A DNA stretch of 64,000 nt. Origin: Siphonodentalium dalli. Taxonomy: Eukaryota > Mollusca > Scaphopoda > Gadilida > Siphonodentaliidae. The notes under the pieces were generated by a model. It was given only the letters and a program-made list of their open reading frames with translations. It was not told where the DNA came from and searched no databases. The first letter of the stretch is position 1, and the number at the start of each line of letters is the position of its first letter. Below, one piece after another: positions 1-11,390 of the stretch. The position numbers and the translations under genes were made by a program. The DNA lies in contig CP136064.1 in assembly GCA_032622095.1 (NCBI GenBank), forward strand, positions 125,661,605 through 125,725,604. Direction: 5' to 3'.

Positions 1-149
1 ATATGTGCAGGAGATACTCGAGCTAGGATTCCTCTTATACCTGAGTTGAGGAATATTAACCCAAATCCAAGATGGCGGCCAAAATGGCCACCAGAAATAG
101 AAAAATCGCTGATTTTTACATCAGTGAGAGTTATTGACACGACAACTCC

Positions 150-1095
150 ACACCTGCTAGTTATTGTGAGTTGGGAACACTGAGGCGAAGAACTGTCCTT
201 ATATCACATCCAAATAAAAGTCCCCCAAATCCAAAATGGCGCTACAATGACGGACAGATTTAGAAAAATCACAGAAAATCCCTCATTTTCACAACATTGG
301 GTATTATTGTCGAGAAAACTCCACACATGCTGACAGTTGAGTTGGAAATACTGAGGTGATGTAATTACCTTGCATCTGATGAAGGAAATTCTTTTCCAAA
401 TCGAAGATGGCGGCCAAAATGGCGTCTGAAATTTGAAAACAAGCTTACATTCCTTTACTTTCCTACTATGGGTGTTATTGTTACTCGAATTATACGCACA
501 ATTACATGTTCATATGGAACATTGATATGAAGTATTCATTTGAGTTAGGCCAACTCTCACAGTCAAGATGGCTGCCATTATCGGCGCAAAGTGTCGAATG
601 GATTTCGAAATGTCACATATTAATTTTGTATGTGAAAATATCGATCTCTTTTCAATTTCTGGCCTCCAGTTTAGCTTCCATCTTGACCTTGAGTATCAAT
701 TGCCAAACTCAAATGAATACGTCATATCAATATTCCATATCAACATGTAATGGTGGGTAGAATTCGCGAAACAATAACGCCCATTGTAAGAAAGTAAAGG
801 AATGTAGGCGTGTTTTCAAATATCGGTCGCCATTTTGGCCGCCATCCTAGATTTGGAAAACCATTTCTTGCATGGGAAGTAAGGTAATTACTTCACCACA
901 GTATTTCCAACTCAGCTGTAAGCATGGGTGGAGTTGTCTCGACAATAATGCCCAATGATGTGAATATAAGGGATTTTCGGTGATTTTTCTAAATCTGTCC
1001 GCCATTGTGGGTGCCATTTTGGATTTGGGGGACTTTTATTTGGATGGAATATAAGGACAGTTCTTCGACTCAGTGTTCCCAATTCACAATAATAA
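150..1095. repeat. Inner palindrome of the fold-back complex
   Basis: The left arm (150-620) and right arm (625-1095) are inverted copies centred near 627. Both include TTCCTTTACTTTC or its complement, the phrase AAGATGGCGGCC, and the ATTGTGAGTTGGGAACACTGA or TCAGTGTTCCCAATTCAC ends. It sits between the outer arm and the large second palindrome, so it may be a separate fold-back that inserted into the larger one. No coding region is supported. Confidence 0.75.
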
Positions 1096-2369
1096 GCAGG
1101 TAGTCCGGGAGCTAATAGGGGTACCCTTGCACCCCCCCGCCTGAGACTTAACTTCACCTCACTCATTTTGTTCCTTATTTTGTCCTTCAACTTTAAAGCA
1201 ATGTTAACAAAAAGAAAAAAGTGGCCTTTTAGACTCCAGACAAGATGGCGTCCATCATGGCCGCCGTTTTTCAGACCAGACCCTAAGTCAGTTTTATGCA
1301 AATTATAGCGGGAAACTCTAGTAAAATGTATACAAACTTATATATTTTCGTGAAGCTAAGACATAATGACATTTTTTTGGGCCAAAATTGAAACTCACCA
1401 TCCAAGATGACCACCAAAATGGCCGCCGGAAGTTGAAAATATGACATTTTTTCACAAATATCGTCTAGATCAATTCATGCTGTTTGGAACTGGTTGAGTA
1501 ATGCAACTTTATTTTGTGTTTTGTATATTAACTGATCATTGGAGCAATTAAATATGCAATTATTTAACCCCTTCCGATCCCTCAAAAATTTGATTATACA
1601 GAATGCGGTATAAAATTTCACCAAAAAATCACAATTGGGATTCTAGTCATATTTCAACAAGAAATTAATAGAACTTTGTAATGTAAGTGGGGTATATCAT
1701 TAGCTATGAATATTCCAAATCACTGGAACCAAAATTCTTACTTTGGCTCAAAATGGCTGTCAATATGGCCGCCAAAATATGGAAAATGGTAAATATTACA
1801 CCAGCGTGTCCTGCAATCGCTTACAAGTTGTGGTTGATGTATAAAATTGGCTATTCTGCATTATATATATTGAATACTAACATGTCTGATGCACCATGGT
1901 TAATTGTTACTATTGTCATCACTGACATCGTCAAAAACATATTGGACTTTTCTCTCAAAAACTTGACATAAATATTGGCAAAAATTCACTTTTCAGGTTT
2001 GGCAACCAAATTTGTAAAATGTTAATTTTTTACATATATCCCGAACATTATCTGCATTATCCGAAAAGGTAGCAAATTGTGACTCACTTGGTTATTATAC
2101 GTGTTAGTTAATTAACTGACAACTACATGTTCTATTCTGGTTGTCCCAGTTCCGTATGGGGCATGACAAATTCATTTTAAAGTATGTAATTTTGCCGAGA
2201 ACCTCTTTTGTGATTTTGGCCATATTTATTGAAAGGAAATGGGCAGAACTTTGAGACAGAACTGAGATGGACCATAATCTTTGGCTATTCTGGTCCATTA
2301 TGATAAAAAAAATGTCAACAGGATACAGTGTGGATGCCAAGATCGTAGCCAGGGAGTTACTCTATGATC

Positions 2370-3730
2370 ACATGTGATGTGAATAGGTATACAGGGAGTT
2401 ATTGTTTGTCATGACTGATGTGAGTAGGTATACAAGGAGTGACTACATGGTTATGAGTGGGTTGTCCATGGGAAGATGCATCTAGGTATACAGGGAGAGG
2501 TCATGGTCAGGTGTGAGGTGAATTGGTATGCATGGAGTGACTGTGTGGTGTATGATTGTGTGTATCCAGTACAGGTGCTCCCGGTGTGCCTGTATGGTCA
2601 TTGGTGTGGTGTATGGATATAGCTACATGGTCATCTATGTGTTGATTATGTATATATGGAGTGACTGTAATGTCATGGGTGGGATGTACATGTGTTGTCT
2701 GTATGATCATGGCTGGGGTGTGTGGATAGATAGGGAGTGATTTTATGGTTACGGGTAATGTGTACAGGTATACATGGAATGAATGTACGCTCATGATTGA
2801 ATATGAATATCTGGGGTAAGCTGGGTGCACATTATCGAGCGTGTGGGTATATAGGGAGTATCCGTGTGGTAACAGGTGGGATGTATATTTATATATCTCG
2901 TGGATGTATTATCATTGGTGGGTGTATATGGCTTAGCTGTATTATCATGGATGGCGTATATTATACAGTGAATTGCCATGTGTGCGATGTATATGCAAGT
3001 ATGGATTGTTAGAGTGGTCGTGTGTGCGGGTTTTTTGTATATCTGGAAAGGCTGAATGGTCATTAGTGAGGTTTACATGTACATGTATACCTGGAGTGAA
3101 TCTATGGTCTAGGGTGGGCTGCATATGTATATCGAGTGGTTATATGAATGTGTGTCGAATAGGTATACAGGTAGTGACTGTATGGTTAATGGTGAGATGA
3201 GTACATACATGTATATGATTACAAGTAGTGACTTTATGATCATAAATGTAATGAACATCTATACAGGGGGTGACTAAACGACACATGACCATAAAGTCAC
3301 TCTATGTATACATATTCACTACATTCACAATCATACAGTCACTCATTGTATACATTATCACCTCACCATGGACCATACATCCACTACATGTATACCTATT
3401 CGCCATACCCATGACATAGAGTCAATCCAGGTATACATATGCACATCACCAATGGTGAGCCCTTCCAGATATACCAATACCCGCACATACGACCACTCAT
3501 AAGTTCCATACTTGCCATACTCATACACACCATCCATGATCATACATCTACTCCCCATACACCACCAATGATAACACATCCACAACATATATAAATATAC
3601 TTCCCACCATTACCAACAGGGCACTCCTTACATGTATATACCCGCACATCATTCATGACCATGCAATAACTCCCTGTATACCTATTATTCTCATCTATGA
3701 TCATAGAGTAACTCCCTGGCTGCCATCTTG
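2370..3730. repeat. Degenerate minisatellite at palindrome centre
   Basis: Irregular tandem units of roughly 40-50 bases built on the phrase AGGTATACAGGGAGTGACT are seen on the + strand up to about 3250. The same phrase appears in reverse complement from about 3285. The orientation switch near 3268 marks the symmetry centre of the 1095-5092 palindrome. Six-frame translations are rich in Met, His, Tyr and Thr because of the repeat, not because of a gene. Confidence 0.7.
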
Positions 3731-5484
3731 GCTTCCACCCTGCATCCAGTTCATAAATTTTTATCATAATGGGCCAGAATACCCACATATCATGGTTCAT
3801 CTCAGTTCCGTCTCAAAGTTCTGCACATTTCCTTTCAATAATATGGCCAGAATCACAAAAGAGGTTCTCCGCAAAATTCCATACTGCAACTTTAAAATGA
3901 ATTTGTCATGCCCCATACGGAACTGGGACAAACATAATAGAACGTAGTTGTCGGTTAATTAACTAACACGTACATTAACCAAGTGAGTCACAATTTGCTA
4001 CCTTTTTCGGATAACACAGAAAATAATGTTCGGGATATGTTAACTTTTAACTTTTTACAAATTTGGTTGCCATTTTGGAAGCCATCTTGAGTAATTTAGT
4101 CTATAAACACCGTAGTGTTACACATTTAAGATAGACCAAAACAATAAACACCTTTGATACCAAAGATAGTTGCATTTTATTTGAACAAATGGTTGAACCC
4201 TGAAAAGTTATTTTTTGCCGATATTTATGTCAAGTTTGTGAGAGAAAAATCCAATATTTCTGGTGATGTCAGTGGTGACAATAGTAAAAATGATCTATGG
4301 TGCATCAGACATGTTAGTATGCAATGTATAGAATACAAATTAGCCAATTGTATACATCAACCACAACTTGTAAGCGATTGCAGGACACCCTGGAGCAATA
4401 TTTACCATTTTTTCCATATTTGGCGGCCATTTTCGCAGCCATTTTGAGCCAAGGTAAGATTTTGGTTCCAGAGAGTTGGAATATTCATAGGTAATGATAT
4501 GCCTCACTTACATTACAATGTTCTTTTCATATCTTGTTGAAATATGACTAGAATCCCAATTGTGATTTTTTGTAAAATTTTGTACCGCGTTCTGTAAAAT
4601 CGAATTTTTGAGGGATTGGAAGGGGCTAGAACCCCATTAATTGCATATTTAATTGCTCCAATGATCAGTTAATATACAAAACACAAAATAAAGTCATATT
4701 ACTCAACAAGTTCCAAACAGCATGAATTGATCTAGAAGATATTTGTGAAAAAATGTCATATTTTCAAATTGCGGTGGCCATTTTGGTGGCCATCTTGGAT
4801 GGTGAGTTTCGATTTTGGACCAAAAAAGTGTCATGTCTTAGCTTCACGAAAATATATACATTTGTACACATTTTACTAGGTTTTCCCGCTATAATTTGCA
4901 TAAAACTGACTTAGGGTCTGGTCTGAAAAACGGCGGCCATGATGGACGCCATCTTGTCTGGAGTCTAAAAGGCCACTTTTTGTTCTTGTTAACATTGCTT
5001 TAAAGTTGAAGGACATAATTAGGAACAAATTGAGTTGGGTGAAGTTAAGTCTCAGGGAGGTTGCAAGGGTACCCCTATTAGCTCCCGAACTAGTGTGGAG
5101 TTGTCGTGACAATAACTCTCACTGATGTTAAAATCAGTGATTTTCGGCGATTTGTCTATTTCTGGTGGCCATTTTAGCCGCCATCTTGGATTTGGGTGAA
5201 TATTCCCCAACTCAGGTAAAAGAGGGATCCTAGCCCGGGTATCTCCTGCACATATATAATAATGGCTGAAGTAATAATAGCAATAACACTCATTGATTCG
5301 AAACAGACATTGCGTTATTAGCGTCGTTTTCAGGCCTGTCAAAGTACCGCCGGTACCAAGGTAGTCGGTACCGGTACTGCGTTGGAACCGCGGGTACCGG
5401 TACCGATACTGGTGTTGTATTGTTTATTCCACTACATATCACACATTTAAAAGAGTATATTCTAATGTGGTAATTACTGGTAAT

Positions 5485-5665
5485 GTATGGCACTTTGTGC
5501 CAGTTTTTGGCGATTGTTGTGGATGACAAATACAACCATGTCAGACTATCCTAATGCACGTATGCCACAGCAGCCACACATAAATGTGTGACATACATGC
5601 ATTAGTATAGTCTGAAATAGTTGGATTTATCACCCACAATAATCACCTAAAATGTGCCATAATTT
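5485..5665. repeat. Second hairpin inside the hAT element
   Basis: Arms are inverted around about 5575. CAGACTATCCTAATGCA on the left pairs with TGCATTAGTATAGTCTG on the right, and the flanking parts (TTGTGGATGACAAATAC and its partner) also pair. It is non-coding. Confidence 0.65.
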
Positions 5666-5791
5666 AGACAGCCTGATAGGTGTTAGAACTTTTATGTCTA
5701 GGGTTTCAGGCGCTCAAATACAAAACATCTGAAAGATGGGTATATATATATATGGTGAATGACAATTTAAACTGAAATAAATTTTATGTAC

Positions 5792-5898
5792 CTGCAAGGC
5801 AGCCTGCTGGAACTCATTAGCATTGCACTACACTGTACACATTTCGCCTTAGTTTTGTCATTAATGTCCGCTACGTAATAGTCCCACACTGTGTGGCC
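5792..5898 (-). pseudogene. BED zinc-finger exon remnant of a hAT transposase
   Basis: The minus-strand frame contains HTVWDYYVADINDK followed by AKCVQC. This is the start of a BED-type zinc finger: the Trp-Asp-aromatic pair, then Cys-x2-Cys. The frame ends at CAG with GTACAT following, a good 5' splice site, so this looks like a first transposase exon. The His pair that would complete the finger belongs to a downstream exon that is absent. BED fingers are typical DNA-binding modules of hAT transposases. The reading frame extends upstream to 6312, but that part runs through a hairpin and is probably not coding. Confidence 0.65.
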
Positions 5899-6070
5899 AC
5901 ACATTACTTTTACGTCTGGGAGCTGTTTTGGATTTCGAAGTTGATGCCATTGTGATTTGCGAATTTGCGATACAGAGAAATACTGACTTATCTGCTGTCC
6001 ACTTACAGCACAACAGACTAGACTGATGCAATAATTTGTTGACGGGTCACAGGTCACGTGACAGGTCACA

Positions 6071-6248
6071 TGTGCCGACATCGAAGTAATCAAACTCAAA
6101 GGAAACAGAGAGTGTTCCAGACTTCCGTGCGTGGGCGGCGGGATTGCATTGATCCGCCAGGCGGTCCCGGGGCGGATCAATAGTAATACAATCCCGCCCA
6201 CGCACGGCTGTCCGGAAAACTCTGTGTTCCCTTTTATGTCGGCATCCG
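6071..6248. repeat. Hairpin inside the hAT element
   Basis: Two arms of about 65-75 bases are inverted. GCCGACAT at the left end is matched by ATGTCGGC at the right, and GTGCGTGGGCGG by CCGCCCACGCAC around the centre near 6160. It could be a separate MITE inserted in the hAT element, or palindromic growth of the element itself. No target duplication was identified. Confidence 0.7.
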
Positions 6249-6639
6249 CCGCCGCGTGCTTGATCCGTTGACACATAGTATCATACCATAGTGCAAGCGG
6301 CAGTTGCGGCACACTTAAAAGAGCGAAGTTCCTCCAATTTTAATCGATCTATACTGATCTATTTACTGTTTTTGGTGAGTACCGAGAACCGTCGGTACTG
6401 AGTATCAGAACCGGTACCGTTGAAACGGCCAAGTACCGCCGGTACCGGTACCGATACTGGTACCGGTTGACAAGCCTGGTCGTTTTGACTTTGACCGGAT
6501 TATACCGGCATTTGGGAAAACGTGATATCTGACAAAATTGTCTGGCAAGGAATGTACATTATGGTCCCAGTGTAATCGCCAATGATTCTTCTAAAGGATA
6601 ACTTTATAAAATCGTGTCAAGATGCCAACAATTTCCCAC

Positions 6640-6965
6640 AGAGACAAACAAAAGGTGGTGAAATGTCCGAAAACTAGCAAATTTTCACATTTCGGCGGCC
6701 ATCTTGGCCGCCATATTGGATTTTTGTGTCGGATATTTGGCTAATTTGTAAGGGTTGTATATTACCATAACGAATCTGGTGCATATAAAAAAAATGGCCA
6801 CCATGATGGACGCCATCTTGTCTGGAGTCTCTGCGGCCACTTTTATTTCTTGTTATCAACCGAAAAAAATTAGAGGAGACATTAAGAAAGAAAATTAGTG
6901 GGAAGAAGTTGAGTCCTGGGGGGGGGGGGGGGTGGGTGCAGAGGTCTACCAATATCTCCTGGACT
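6640..6965. repeat. Dispersed copy of fold-back family arm
   Basis: The segment ATGATGGACGCCATCTTGTC followed by TGGAGTCT and GGCCACTTTT matches the arms of the 1-5255 palindrome near 1240 and 4940. It ends in a run of 15 G (6918-6932) where the palindrome has a short C or G tract. The copy is diverged and lacks an inverted partner nearby. Confidence 0.6.
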
Positions 6966-7529
6966 ATCTGTGCTCATGGTCGAAGCCACTTGAAGGTATG
7001 GGTTAAATATATGTGGATTGTGATCGTCCTCTGGTTTAACCTCTTGGCTGCTATACGTTAGTACTGAGTACAGACCTAAAATGTCACGTTGTGTGCTATA
7101 CGTCCGTACTCGGACCTACATCAGCACACTGGCAGGCGGTCATCATTCTTAATAGGAACTCAGCAACTAGTGCAGCTGGACAAGTATATCTCAGCGCTTC
7201 TAAAACTGTGTGATGTTCTAGGATTGTGTACGATAATAAGCCAGTTGTGTGGTATTCCCATTATATTTTTCCATTGCAAAATGGCCAGAATGTCAACGGC
7301 CCAGCACACAAGGTCATTGGGCAGTGAAGAGGTTAAAACAAACATTAGTCGGTTAACAGGAAGTTGTTCTGGCGCTGTTACGAGCAACCACATGGAATGT
7401 ATCCATACATTTGATTACAGCAAACATGAAAACAGTTTGTGGACTCGCTCGCATGCTGGCTCGTACACAAACTGTTTTCCTGCTCAAATCCCCCAATATC
7501 AAACTCAACAGAGTGCATTTATCTCCTAA
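6966..7529. other. No gene seen; hairpin at 7428-7480
   Basis: An open frame runs through 7089-7529, but it has no recognisable domain. Part of its sequence (ATGGCCAGAATGTCAACGGC near 7280, followed by CCAGCACACA) recurs at about 31530 next to a duplication breakpoint, so it is repeat-derived. Bases 7428-7480 form a hairpin with arms AAAACAGTTTGTG and CACAAACTGTTTT. Confidence 0.5.
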
Positions 7530-7980
7530 TTATTGTCACCTGATCATTTTCAAATTTTGTATGTGGATTACCCACATGAAAATACAGGTAAATTTCTGTA
7601 TCGTCCTTCCATTTTACTGGAGTTATGGATTTACCAAATATTCTAGTTTCTGGGTGATAACTTTAGTTTTTGGAATGTCATTTTTTTTTTAATTTGGTAT
7701 GTGGATTATCCACATGGAAATGCAGGCCAAGTTCAAATTTTTCATTGGTCTTCCAATTTAGCCAGAGTTATGGGCCTTGTCGACTTAGAATTTACCAATT
7801 ATTTTGTTTTTCCGATGATAACTTTAGTTATAAGTATCCGATTGTTTTAAGATTTGGTATATGGATTACTCGCATAAAAAATACATGTCAAGTTCAAATT
7901 TGGGTTTGTCCACCTATTTTTACTGGAGTTATGACCCTTGTAAACTTAAAATTTGACTACTATTTTGGTGTCTAATCAAA
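7530..7980 (+). repeat. Three degenerate tandem units, dispersed module family
   Basis: Three units of about 145-155 bases each contain a version of TTGGTATGTGGATTACCCAC, then a CAAATTT phrase, then GGAGTTATG. The same order of phrases occurs in the modules at 32.6 kb and 47.3 kb. It is non-coding, and degeneracy suggests an old copy. Confidence 0.65.
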
Positions 7981-9126
7981 TAAAACTGGAAGTTTCAACA
8001 ACATAAGCATTTAGAAGCAAAGTTTGATTCAACGGTTGTTGCCAGAATAAAATTTCTCATTTCTAAGAGTCAAATACAGCCACCTTATATGAGGGATGTG
8101 TGGTCTAGCGGCCTTTTATGTGTAAGTGATTTATGATATAATATAGGCTGATAAATTCCCAAAATGCTGATATTCAAATATAATATACTCTGTTAAAGAC
8201 CAAAGTTTATCAGCTATTTTAAATTTTATGCACAGAATTGAGACAAACAACTTGAACCCCCAGAAGTTCGGAAGTTCATGATCAATAAATTTAACGAGTC
8301 AAAATATATAATACACTATTATTTCATAGACCTATAATTTTATAATACCGGTGGCTACATTTAGATCCCTGCAACTGAGCATCACATCCATCTGTCATGT
8401 GCCATGTGGTCACCTACATGTACTGGTACTAGTATCCTTTAAAGACATATTGTGGGCTCAGTAAATAAAACCGATAAGTTATCATCCAAACACTATGTCT
8501 GCTGCAAGAATGTAGCAATCATCTAAGATTATTGAAAATTTCAACCACATCAGCTCTGCCATTTCAGAGAACACAACGTTCAAACTACGCACAAATGTTA
8601 ATAATATTTACTACTTTATTCATATCAAATTATGGGGTGATAAACATCTAGCAATGATGATTCCGCCAATAAAAGTTACTGCAAGTCATTCATTCATATC
8701 AGTAATGCTGTCTTCTGACTATTTGGGTGTCAAATTTACGAAAATAACTGATTTTGGCATATTATTTGCTATTTGTTCTGAACACCTGAACAGAGTGTTA
8801 CACATCACTTTAATCCTTTCTATACTAAATACTTATTGACCGTAGTTCCCTTAGGAAAAGCTCAGATAATAAGTCCTTTGTTGAACTTTTTGTCTGAACA
8901 TTTCCCACCACGAATACCAATGAATATGAGTATAAATGTTTTTCTATCTACCGTCTGCTTTTATTACCCGATGACTTCTCCAAATGAATAATAGACCATT
9001 CCAATGTATACTTTTACAACTAAATGGGACAATCCATTCAGTATAGAAAAGGTTAATAGTTCGATGGAAATCCAGACTTCTGACTGGTGTACTGTTACAC
9101 CTTCACTTTAAAAAAATAGCCTCAGA
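7981..9126. other. Nothing recognised
   Basis: This is AT-rich sequence with stop codons in all frames and no clear repeat or splice-bounded open frame. I see no gene here. Confidence 0.5.
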
Positions 9127-9128
9127 TA

Positions 9129-9385
9129 GAGTAATGCCCTAATTAATCGACTCCATAACCACAGCAGAATTAAGGGTAACTTTTCAGGATTTAGTCGGAA
9201 ATATGGCTTGTTGCCATTCATCGGAAAGCTCTTTTTAGTCGGAAATATGGCTTGTTGCCATTCATCGGAAAGCTCCCCCCAAGAGATTTCCGATGAATGG
9301 CAACAAGCCATATTTCCGACTAAATCCTGAAAAGTTACCCATAATTCTGCTGTGCTTATGGAGTCAATTAATTAGGGCATTACTG
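9129..9385. mobile_element. TA-flanked MITE (Tc1/mariner-like)
   Basis: The 257-bp element has long inverted arms. The left begins GAGTAATGCCCTAATTAATC and the complement of the right begins CAGTAATGCCCTAATTAATT. Both are bordered by TA, the target of Tc1/mariner transposons. The inner part of the left arm is directly duplicated: a phrase starting TTTAGTCGGAAATATGGC occurs at 9190 and again at about 9235. This makes the left arm longer than the right. There is no coding capacity. Confidence 0.8.
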
Positions 9386-9387
9386 TA

Positions 9388-9873
9388 TGAAAAAAATGTG
9401 TAGCTATATGTGGGTTTGTTATGTTAATAATGCCAGCAGTAGAAAATGATATGTAATTATTTGTTTACAATAATATAGAGTTACCTCTCATCCTATAAAA
9501 ATTATATTGCTTACAAAGAAGTAAAAATGACTAAAAGTCATTTTCTGTTCAGACCTAATTGGGCTGTATTTTAATATTGGTATTTAGGGTCCCAAAGATA
9601 ATCTGCAGACATTTTTCGGGGTGGTTTTATTTATCTTGTGGAAAATTGTTAGTGTCGCTCCAAATCTTACAATATTGGTATCATAAATACCATGAAAAAT
9701 TTATAGTATTTATCATATAAAGTGTTCAACTTGTAATTATTATTTTAAAGGGGGACTTTGTCTAAATTTCATTCCATTTAGTTCAGACTTACTAAAGTTA
9801 TCATACAGAAACCAAATACGAACAGACAGACGGATGGACCAATAACATAATTCGTCTTATTTTTTTAAAACAG
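9388..9873. other. Putative intron, nothing else recognised
   Basis: This is AT-rich non-coding sequence that ends in a usable 3' splice site, TTATTTTTTTAAAACAG at 9857-9873. It would be the intron upstream of the 9874 exon. The exon before it was not found in this window as a separate unit. Confidence 0.45.
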
Positions 9874-9962
9874 TTGATGATGTGGGATGTACTTGCTCCT
9901 GTTTTTATACAATTTTCAGAGGTATTCATTTTAGTGGATCTATTAACCCATTCTTTCCTGAA
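9874..9962 (+). CDS. Internal exon, multi-pass membrane protein of unknown function
   Basis: This 89-base exon lies between AAACAG and GTAACA. It begins with the last two bases of a split codon and then encodes DDVGCTCSCFYTIFRGIHFS and a further nine residues ending PFFPE. It ends in phase 0, which joins in frame to the terminal exon at 30548. The Cys-x-Cys-x-Cys cluster (CTCSC) is its most distinctive part. Evidence that it is coding: correct splice signals at both ends, compatible phase, and a duplicate at 13376-13464 with 4 differences in 89 bases, two of them synonymous. I do not recognise the family. The intron that follows is 20.6 kb. Confidence 0.68.
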
Positions 9963-10689
9963 GTAACATCAAGAACATTAACAACAGCTATGTGTGAGTG
10001 TTGATGGAACAGACATCGCTTTTCAAGATGTGTTGTAGATAAAATATGTCAACTTTCACTTTGATTTGAGTACGATATTAGAATCACTCAATAATACCAA
10101 TTTACAGATGTAACAAAAAACTGGAATACGGATCGCCAAAGGGATCGTCTGATTCTTCTCATACTATTTCCAGATGAAAGTGTCAATAAAATGTTAGATT
10201 TATGTCACCACATCCTGGTATTATTAAATAAATTTTTGATTAATCATCAGCGGATGTCTTGAATTTGATGTCCTATATTTTGTTTGTCATACAAATTTCA
10301 GCTCATCGCAGTTAATCCACAGAGGTAGCCGAAGAATCGGTGGGGGGGTAAATTTTATTTATTTTTTGTCTTATACCCTCTATATTATGCAACAGTTATG
10401 GAGCCTGATCCTTTAAGCAATAGAGACGATATAGGATGAGTTGGCATACTTTAATACTTCTTTAATGGGACCCTAGGCATTTGCAGTGGGTTAATTTGCA
10501 AAAATAATATATAAGTCTGTTAAAACATCACCAATAAGAAAAACATGAAGACACAGTTAAACATTGTTCTTATATTCATTATTGATAGTTCTCCAATAAC
10601 GACATTTTGTGTGTTGAAACCATTGTGATGTTATAGTGATTTTTAACAAACATCACTAAACGTGTAGTAAGTTCAATATTTACACCGAA

Positions 10690-11156
10690 GGAAATGGTGG
10701 GCATACATGATTACATGCATCCAATCCTCTGTCTGTCCATCGAGCCATCCGTCGAGCTGAACAGATATCTCAACCACCGGTTGTCGGATCTCAATAAGAT
10801 TTGATATGGATATTCATGACTGAGAACACGGAGTGTTCGATAATTTCCTTCGGGTTTTCATTCTAGTTATTCATCTTCGTTTATTTGGAAATGTTTGTAT
10901 TTTTGTCCCCCGAAGAGATATCACCACCACCGGTTGTTTATATCTCAATGAAATTTTGTACTGATGTTCACTACTATAAGGATATTCAATTGAGTGTTCA
11001 ATTGTTTTGTTCCGTTCTAGAGTTATTCATTCTTGTTTAGCTGAAAATGTTGTTGTTCGGGTTGGTGTGTGTATCTCATAGGTAAGAGGTATGCGCACAC
11101 TAGGTGGTATGCGACCTGAGGGTATGCACCGGGCGACAGCCCAGCTCTTGTTTATT
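10690..11156 (+). repeat. Dispersed tandem-core module ending CAGCTCTTGTTT
   Basis: Degenerate units of about 140 bases carry the phrase ATCTCAATGAAATTTTGTA and a TATTCATCTTCGTTTATTTG-like segment. They end at 11117-11156 with GGTATGCACCGGGCGACAGC then CCAGCTCTTGTTT. The same ordered phrases and end occur at 32.4-33.3 kb, so these are copies of one element family. No coding region is present. Confidence 0.7.
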
Positions 11157-11390
11157 CTGAATATTATTTTCCGAATATTTGTCGATGCTTTGATCTTTTC
11201 TAATATTTTACTTAAACTTTAGTATCTTATTGAACTAATTGGATTCTTATTGGTAATTCACTGTAACAGTAATATTTACATAACATAGGATTTACAACTC
11301 GACATAACAAAGGATTTAATACTTGAGGTCTCGTCACTGATAAGTTATAAAATTTTGTAATAAAATATAAAAACAATTTCTACCTATTTT
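11157..11390. other. Spacer between repeat modules, nothing recognised
   Basis: Short AT-rich sequence with no open frame or repeat that I can name. Confidence 0.4.

Larger units (their letters stand above)
1..5255. repeat. Nested giant inverted repeat (fold-back complex)
   Basis: Three inverted pairings are nested here. Bases 1-150 pair with about 5100-5255, bases 150-620 with about 625-1095, and bases 1095-3255 with about 3280-5092. Arms diverge by substitutions and indels but align over long stretches; for example GGGAGCTAATAGGGGTACCC at about 1110 is matched inverted at about 5080. The arms carry several copies of the phrase CCAAGATGGCGGCCAAAATG. Short reading frames inside are mirrored on the opposite strand of the other arm and are best read as non-coding. 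Position 1 lies inside the outer arm, so the element may extend left of the window. The superfamily is not identifiable; no transposase is seen. Confidence 0.85.
5331..6478 (-). mobile_element. hAT-type DNA transposon, non-autonomous, intact ends
   Basis: The ends are inverted: CAGGCCTGTCAA at the left and CAGGCTTGTCAA on the complement of the right. Both are flanked by the identical 8-base target duplication GTCGTTTT (5323-5330 and 6479-6486). An 8-base duplication with CAG-type ends is diagnostic of the hAT superfamily. Both subterminal regions are packed with GGTACCGG words. Only one exon-like coding remnant survives, so the 1148-bp element cannot make a complete transposase. It also contains two internal hairpins, at about 5485-5665 and 6071-6248. 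Confidence 0.92.

Noticed and set aside
912..1301. 129-codon minus-strand frame
   Set aside because: It lies in palindrome arms, and a mirrored broken version is at 4876-5112. It is repeat sequence.
7089..7529. 146-codon open frame on the + strand
   Set aside because: No recognisable domain. It overlaps a hairpin and a phrase repeated at 31.5 kb, and an opposing frame of similar length exists on the other strand.
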